A DNA stretch of 64,000 bases, from contig NC_000071.6 of assembly GCF_000001635.26 (NCBI RefSeq), forward strand, positions 4,977,001 to 5,041,000. Direction: 5' to 3'. Source of the DNA: Mus musculus (taxonomy: Eukaryota; Chordata; Mammalia; Rodentia; Muridae). Position 1 is the stretch's first letter, and the number at the start of each line of letters is the position of its first letter. This document shows positions 58,383 to 64,000 of the stretch, one piece after another. The notes beneath the pieces are model-generated. The model saw only the letters and a list, made by a program, of their open reading frames with translations. It did not search any database and was not told where the DNA came from. The position numbers were made by a program, and so were the translations under genes.

Positions 58383-59417
58383 GAGCTCATAAGATGCTGC
58401 AGATTATTTCTGTGGCTCCACAGAGCAGCAAGCCCCATATCTAAACACACATTGAGAAAGTCCCCATGTTATCCATTGCAAGGAACTTGATTGTTTTCTT
58501 AATGTACTGTTTTTATATGAAATAGACAATCTAAGAAGCTAGGACTCATTAGTGTCTAATTTTTAAAAGCCAAGATTGCTGGGGATGAACCAGAAGTAAC
58601 TACACAAGAGGGAAATAAATAATACACACTGAAGTTTTACTGAGGCCATAAACATTATATGATCATGGAGCTAAATTCTAAATACAGCAGCGTAGTCATT
58701 CAGGAATGATGGCTCTGTTATAAAATAGCCACAAGCTTCATGAATTATTTTTCCAACTGTGAATCTAGAATAGGAAAAGTCGTGCTCAATATCCATGTGT
58801 GACTCTCTCCTGAGTGTTAAGAGTCAGATTCATTCCCTTTGATGATTATAATTTGTATTTTATATAAATGGTAATACAGAGTAGTTTGCCAGTATTAACA
58901 AATATGGAACAAATATTATCAGTCATTTTAATTCACTAGAGATTTTTAATAGCTGGTGAACTACTGCATGAATTAACACTATCCTGAAATTATTAGATAT
59001 TTTTTAAAAAAAAAAACTCATGGTATTTCATTTTGAAAAATCAGTATCAATAGCTAGCTTTCCATCAAACCAATTACCAGAGCTTTGTAGTGAATATAAA
59101 CATTTGTCTCCTAATTCTAGGTCGACTGCTCTTTGAAGATACCCACTTCCTCGTCATAAAATAAACCATTAATTATGACCTCACAGAAAATTACAGTTCT
59201 GAAAGTCAGACAAAAAGCCTCTGACCTTCTCCATCAAGAACTATTAAGAGGCCCCATCTGGAGCAGACTCTGATGAGGTCCCATTCCCAATCAGATTGTT
59301 AAAAGGCAACAGCACAGCCACACATAGGCAAGACTCCTGCACCATTAATCTTTGTCCAAACTGTTAGATGTTATTGGCCCAGACAAATCATGGCACACAG
59401 ATTAGATAGGGTACCCA
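58382..59417. other. Cdk14 intron just downstream of the activation-loop exon
   Basis: No repeat is recognised in the 1 kb next to the exon. Confidence 0.5.
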
Positions 59418-59428
59418 TTTCTCACCAC
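59418..59428 (-). promoter_or_regulatory. Cdk14: 5' splice site of the 121-bp Cdk14 exon
   Basis: The minus strand reads ATGTG|GTGAGAAA. The donor is good at +1 to +5 but has A, not T, at +6. It splits a Trp codon after the second base. Confidence 0.85.
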
Positions 59429-59546
59429 ATGTCAAGGCAGGTGGAATATTCTGTAGAGCCCAGAAGAACATCTGGAGGTCTGTACCACAAGGTAACCACT
59501 TCATTGGAGTATGTGTGGCTAGGGACGGATTTTGCTCTTGCCAGAC
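59426..59546 (-). CDS. Cdk14: Cdk14 internal exon: kinase activation loop
   Basis: This 121-bp exon encodes part of cyclin-dependent kinase 14 (PFTAIRE-1). Read on the minus strand, it follows an acceptor ending CTACAG, completes a Gly codon with GT, then has 39 codons and ends with TG of a Trp codon before a GTGAGA donor. The peptide starts LARAKSVPSH just after the DFG motif, continues TYSNEVVTLWYRPPD (activation loop and the P+1/APE-equivalent), then VLLGSTEYSTCLDM, ending at the conserved Asp of subdomain IX. In CDK2 the loop Thr is phosphorylated; here the aligned residue is Ser, and APE reads PPD. I recall both as features of CDK14. Known role: cytoplasmic/membrane kinase activated by cyclin Y, phosphorylating LRP6 in Wnt signalling at G2/M. 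Flanking phases are 1 (upstream) and 2 (downstream), and the downstream phase matches the exon at 33833-33926. The exon is open throughout. CDK15 is the nearest alternative; the residues fit CDK14 better from memory. Confidence 0.96.
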
Positions 59547-59575
59547 CTGTAGATTAGAGCAAACATGAAGAAGTT
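59547..59575 (-). promoter_or_regulatory. Cdk14: 3' splice site of the 121-bp Cdk14 exon
   Basis: On the minus strand the intron ends with a tract reading TTCTTCATGTTTGCTC, then TAATCTACAG. A possible branch sequence, CTTAAC, lies just under 30 nt upstream of the AG. The pyrimidine tract is only moderate. Confidence 0.8.
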
Positions 59576-60343
59576 AAGTGGGCATGAAAAGAACGGGTGC
59601 TGTAAATCCCAATGTTCCATGTTAAAATGTTAAGCAACACTACTATAATTCAGATATGTGAACGCAAGTTCAAGGTTAGCACAAAGTTTGAGGAGAACAT
59701 ATTTAGTCTCTATGTTCTGAAAACATGCTAATAATTATCAAGTCATTCATACTGCAAATAAAGCATTAGTATTGTAAGTCTGATAAGATATCACTAAACA
59801 AAATCACAACCACTTTAGAATCTCCTGACTACTTCAAAGTTCTGTTTTACAGAACTCTAGTTCTGAGAGTTCCTTATGTGTAAGTCATATCAGTAAGGGT
59901 TCTTTGGCCAAATAACCTGCAGAAAATATATCTTAAAGATAAAGTCTTCCAGCTATACAACTAATCAGTGCTACTAATGTTTGTGTGGCAATTGAATTTG
60001 CAATAAGAAAGTGCAATACGTTTCTCAAAGAGCTGAACCAAAAGTTCTTATGAAGTGTGTGTTTCTCAAAAACTCACAGGGGGATGCACACTGGGGAGGT
60101 TTATCTGAAAACCAATGAGCTCCATAATTATAAAGCAAGGATAGAGCTGGCACATATAGATGGTGAGAGCAGATATCAAATCACAATGGGGAAAATGCAG
60201 CAATATTACTTTAATTGAAAATGTATGTGAAATTTGACCTCATAACCATAAATATTCACACACAGACACAGACTGTAAAAAACATGTATTCATATGTCCT
60301 CAGGGGTTTACCCCTGGAATATGAGATTATCCATTTTTAAAAT
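59576..60343. other. Cdk14 intron upstream of the activation-loop exon
   Basis: No exon or named repeat is recognised. Confidence 0.45.
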
Positions 60344-60545
60344 GATTTTAATTATGTATATAGTGGTATATGCACATGAGTGTGGGACCCTTCAGAGACC
60401 AGAAGAGGGTGTCAGATCTCCAGTAACAGCAGTTACAAGTGTCCAAGAGCTTCCTGATATGGGTGCTGACAGCCAATGGTGGCCCTCTGCAAAGCAGTGT
60501 GTCAGTACACGCTCTTAACTGCTGATCCACTCAGCCACTCTCCTT
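60344..60545 (-). mobile_element. B3 SINE, antisense
   Basis: ATGCACATGAGTGTGGGACC, CCAGAAGAGGGTGTCAGATC, TCCTGATATGGGTGCTGACA and GCTCTTAACTGCTGATCCAC cover the element. Confidence 0.9.
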
Positions 60546-60635
60546 TCATTATCTAGTAAGGTTAAGTTTTTCTGAGTGTTTTTCAAGGTTGTATTAATGA
60601 CTGTCTAATTCTCTTTGGGAAAAACATATTTATTT

Positions 60636-60705
60636 ACACTGCTAAGGATTGAACATACACCTTTCAGCATGTTAAGAAAGTAACAAGTGGATATCCCCAG
60701 CTTAA
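60636..60705 (-). mobile_element. ID-type SINE, antisense
   Basis: CTGCTAAGGATTGAACATAC and GTGGATATCCCCAGCTTA match an antisense ID with a deletion-prone middle. Confidence 0.65.
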
Positions 60706-60711
60706 CACTCT

Positions 60712-60948
60712 AAGATGATTTATTTTTATTTTAATTATGTGTATGTGCATGCACACTGTGTTTTTACATGTACATGCTATGTACACATGCAAGTGTGTGC
60801 CTGTAAAGGCCACAAAAGGGGCAGTGGACCCCTGAAGTGGGTGTTACAGGCAGTTGTGAACTTCCTGATTTGGATGCTGAGAACTGAACTCAGGTCTTCT
60901 GCATGAGTAGCAAGCATTCTAAACCATGGGGCCATCTCCCTAACCCTT
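60712..60948 (-). mobile_element. B3 SINE, antisense
   Basis: TTTTAATTATGTGTATGTGC, GGTGTTACAGGCAGTTGTGA, GAACTGAACTCAGGTCTTCT and GGGGCCATCTCCCTAACCC cover the element. Confidence 0.9.
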
Positions 60949-61079
60949 CTAATTCACTTAAAGGTCATATATTCCACAATGTTGTTTTGGAAAGTAAAAC
61001 AAGGAATAAAAAACTCTCTGGCTGTCCTTACTGACAGCTGCAATAAGGCAGATCTGGCGTGCTTCCTTGTGGCCCATTT

Positions 61080-61415
61080 GTTAAAGACCAGTTCCATCGC
61101 AACAGTGCTATTGAGAGTTGATGGACCTTGGGAGATGGAGTCTAGAAGGAGGAAGTTGGTTCACTGTGAGGGGCCGCAGTCTTGGAGAGGATATCAGGGG
61201 GATAGCCCTTCTCTCTTTGCTCCCAGTAGCTATACAATGAGTAGCCTTACTCTACCATGGGCTTTCTGCTGTGATATTCTGCCTCACCAGAGGTCCAAAG
61301 GCAACAGGGCCAAGTCATTACCAACTGAAACTTCTGAGACCATGAACACAAACAGTTCCTTCATCGAAACTGACCTCCTCTTGTACCTTTTGCAGTTACG
61401 TGACATACCTAGACC
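61080..61415 (+). mobile_element. Rodent LTR-like/medium-reiteration repeat (copy 2)
   Basis: GGGAGATGGAGTCTAGAAGG, TTCTGCCTCACCAGAGGTCC, AAAGGCAACAGGGCCAAGTC and TGAAACTTCTGAGACCATGA parallel the copies at 7260-7645 and 63655-64000. The 146-codon ORF at 60979-61419 overlaps it and has no domain. Confidence 0.6.
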
Positions 61416-63654
61416 ATGAGTGTCAAGTATCTTTTATCCATATTATGCTTATAGTGTAATATAATAATAAAGTTTTGCCGGGAACCTACTTTAACATGTT
61501 CATTTCAATGATCTATAAAAATTTTCCGTACTGTTTGGGACCATGAACTTCTTCCTGTTTATTTACTAACCATAGCTGTTCATTTTCTGGATTGTAGGTG
61601 AATTTTGAGATTAATATGATAAACAATTGGTAAGGCAAAGAATTGCTAATTTAGTCAATTTTCATTATGGCCAATTATTCTACATTACAATGTTTAGAGG
61701 AAAGCGATGATATACTGAATTGGTTATACATATCCAATACAAGAAGTAAAGACGTAAGACATATAAAATACACTCTACATAATATTTTGCACACAAATAG
61801 AAGTATTTCCAAGCACAGATTCCATGTAACACATTCTTTACCCTGTAAGGTGTAATCCGACCTCAAATCACATGAAACTGTACTATGGAGAGTGTCTGAA
61901 GGCTTTGGTAAACCTATCAAAGGTCTCGTCCTTAAATGACTGCATTTCCATACAGAAACCAAAGAGCTGGACATAGGTTCTGCCTCATGCCCTATGTGGC
62001 TGTAAAGTCAAATGGGAGGCCATCCATGCTGGATACTCTTGCTTTCCCTGAGGAAAGAGCTAGGGGAATGGAAAAACTGTGATTTCTTTTGACAGATTAG
62101 ACAATCAGGCTTGTTATTAAATAGAAAGTGATACCCTAACATGAAAATAAAAAAAAGAAAGCCCCAGAATGTCCTAAATATAATGTAAATCAAAAGCATC
62201 ACATGTGGACGCTGACCAAGTGTGACTATGAAGCTGGTTAAGTAATTGTGGAAAATCCAAACAGCTTCCTATTCTACACGATTTTCTCTCTTCTCACAGA
62301 CCGAGGTCAAGGAAAGCCACAGCTTCAAAGTTCAAAGATGATTGAAATGAACATACTAACTTTGAAAAAAACTATAATGCTTCCCAAAGGAACAGTGAGG
62401 ATGAGTTTTCAACGTTTTATAAAAAAGTTTTTGAAGAAGGTTGGATCATACATTGCTATATAGAAAATGAGGAAATTTTATTCCAGAATACAGTTTTCTC
62501 AACCACGTGAGAAGCTCTCTTACCACCATGTTGAATACCATCAGCTGAAAGCTGATAACTCTGAAGGTGTACCATACATCTATGAGCAAAAGGTGTTCAC
62601 TCTAAAGATACTTATATTCATTTAATAAGAGAAATAAATCTTTTTGTTTTCAGGAAAGACCAAATTACTTAAACAACGGCTCTTTTTCTTTAAAAAAGAA
62701 TACCTTGAAATATGGCTTTCTAGTGACATCTTCCCAGATCTTTTTGGTAAAGACCATGCTATGTGTTTGTAAGGTTCACAAATCAAAACCTGCTTACTCA
62801 TGCAAAATTTATTAAACTGCATCTTTCAACTGAAGGAAAACGGTAGGACAGGATTAATTAGCACAGCATGTGTGAAAGCTTTCTCTCTGTGTTCCCTGTC
62901 AGTTGCTATGGTTACACTACAGGAAGAGAGCTACACTACCTTTTAAAAAACATGAAGTTCATGGGTGATTATCAAAACTTATATTAATGTTTAGTCTGAA
63001 TTGAAAGTTGAAAAGAAACACGAGATGCCAACCGGATGAAGGCAGCTTGCCTGCACAGTGCTGCATGGCTGTGTTTGTGCACCTGGAAAGGGTACAGGTG
63101 CCTATGGGCTCCTATAATGGCTCTTGGAACACAGCTTTTGTGTTGCCACTTCTAATGAGGGCAGACCTGAGAGTAGAGAAGAACGTTCTGCTATTCAAGC
63201 TCTAGTTTTGACAGTCAGGGCAGGAATGCCATATTCCCTGTACAATAGAAGTAAAGGAAGTTTTGTGGCTAACAATTTTCCAAGAATTCCTTTCCCCATG
63301 TTTATAACATTGCAAACTCAGAGGTATGCTGTCTTGTTGAGTTTGATCCTAACCTCTAGCCTGGTCAAAAAAGAAATCCCAGGACAGTATTCTTTATATT
63401 TATATAGGTAGATGAGACAATCAACACCAAATAGTGGACACTCTGCAGCTCTTAATTGTTATCTCTGGTGAGTTATAGCCTGCTGATTGCTTCTCTTTCT
63501 TTAGATTTCTTCCTTTACTTCTGTTCTACAGAGTAGTTAGCCAGGAATGACATGGTGTCCCTCTGGGACCTTGTTATGTTTGTCTCATACTGTTTTTGTG
63601 CAGGCTGCACATTTAAATAGGTGAAATGTGGATATTCGTGAATTGAGCACTTGG
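61416..63654. other. Cdk14 intron, nothing recognised
   Basis: 2.2 kb, AT-rich in places. I looked for the HRD/DFG exon of Cdk14 on the minus strand here and did not find it. Confidence 0.45.
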
Positions 63655-64000
63655 GTATGCAATGCAATCCTTAGAGGCAAGGCTTTTAGGAAGAGGTGGT
63701 TCATTGGAGCTTTGACCATGTATGGATTAATTCATAGATAGAACTGTACATTGATGACACTATTTAGAGATGGTGTAAAATGTGGATGGAGGGCTTAATA
63801 GAAGGGACTTGGTCTCTGAATGTATGACTTTCCTGCCTGTTCCCCAGCCTTCTTCTCAACAATGAGATGAGTAGATTGGCTCCAACAAACACTTGGTACA
63901 CTGATGCCCTGCCTCACTAAGAGGTAACAACATAGAGTCACATGACTTAGACCCCTGAACTTCTGAGCTAATATCAGCCTCTCTTTCCGTAAGCTAGCAG
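63655..64000 (+). mobile_element. Rodent LTR-like/medium-reiteration repeat (copy 3), cut by window end
   Basis: GACCATGTATGGATTAATTC, TGACACTATTTAGAGATGG, ACTTGGTCTCTGAATGTATG and GATGCCCTGCCTCACTAAGA line up with the same family in order. Confidence 0.55.

Larger units (their letters stand above)
33927..59425 (-). other. Cdk14: Cdk14 intron, complete (phase 2)
   Basis: This 25,499-bp GT-AG intron is bounded by GTGAGA at its 5' end (high coordinates) and TTCAG at its 3' end. It splits the Trp codon of the DMWG motif. It holds the inverted L1, two 5-bp-TSD LTR-like elements of which one is antisense to Cdk14, the 40-bp minisatellite and several unique conserved-like stretches. Confidence 0.93.
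1..64000 (-). other. Cdk14: Cdk14 transcription unit (partial, mostly intron)
   Basis: Both recognised exons are on the minus strand and join in frame, so the window is inferred to be transcribed right to left as Cdk14 pre-mRNA. Neither the promoter/first exon nor the terminal exon is seen. I recall that mouse Cdk14 is a gene of several hundred kb near one end of chromosome 5, which fits the very large introns. The exon carrying the catalytic HRD and DFG motifs should lie above 64000, and the exon starting VLGTPNED below 1. Confidence 0.9.

Noticed and set aside
60979..61419. 146-codon + strand ORF
   Set aside because: It overlaps a rodent medium-reiteration repeat; no domain, and start and stop fall in unrelated sequence.
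1..64000. A new multi-gene or prokaryote-like system
   Set aside because: The window is mammalian intron with two kinase exons; no clustered intact genes, no prokaryotic signals.

Overview
The window is rodent nuclear DNA, almost certainly mouse. B1, B2/B3, B4 and ID SINEs and rodent L1 tails (several with target-site duplications, TSDs) lie throughout, with long CA/GT microsatellites, several minisatellites and rodent medium-reiteration LTR-like elements. No long ORF, operon, CRISPR array, prokaryotic gene, rRNA or tRNA gene is present. Almost every ORF above 60 codons is a shadow of a repeat or of non-coding sequence.

Two real coding exons were found, both on the minus strand, by matching splice sites and protein sequence rather than ORF length. 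Positions 59426-59546 (121 bp) and 33833-33926 (94 bp) are consecutive internal exons of Cdk14 (PFTAIRE-1/Pftk1), a cyclin Y-dependent CDK-family kinase of Wnt/LRP6 signalling. The first encodes the activation loop from just after DFG to the start of subdomain IX; the second continues through subdomain IX. Their phases fit exactly: a TGG codon is split TG|G across the 25,499-bp intron. The window is therefore the 3' part of one Cdk14 intron (59547-64000), a whole intron (33927-59425), and the 5' part of the next (1-33832).

Layout along the + strand. 1-8.4 kb: old LTR/DNA-transposon remnants, an old L1 tail and unique intron. 8.4-13 kb: dense repeats, with clustered B3 SINEs, a 430-bp AT-rich stretch, a B1 with perfect TSD, a 35-bp minisatellite, a 34-bp tandem array grown out of a B3 SINE, and an LTR-like element inside an ancient L1. 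13-33 kb: sparser, with an RMER-type LTR carrying B1 sequence (14.7 kb), a recent L1 tail (19 kb), an LTR-like element with perfect 5-bp TSD (24.5 kb) and a 925-bp L1 insertion with a perfect 15-bp TSD (27.6-28.5 kb). 33.8 kb: Cdk14 exon. 34.6 kb: 40-bp minisatellite. 35.2 and 45.1 kb: two members of one LTR-like family in opposite orientations, each with a perfect 5-bp TSD. 38.3-41 kb: an L1 whose 5' part is inverted (twin priming). 43-56 kb: mostly unique sequence with several conserved-element-like stretches. 56.8-57.7 kb: two B4 SINEs, one split by an LTR-like insertion. 59.4 kb: Cdk14 exon. 60-64 kb: B3/ID SINEs and LTR-like remnants.

Nothing in the sequence supports a new multi-gene system. 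The useful results are the hidden exons, the repeat histories and a few candidate intronic regulatory stretches. Repeat subfamily names are from memory and are given as approximate.
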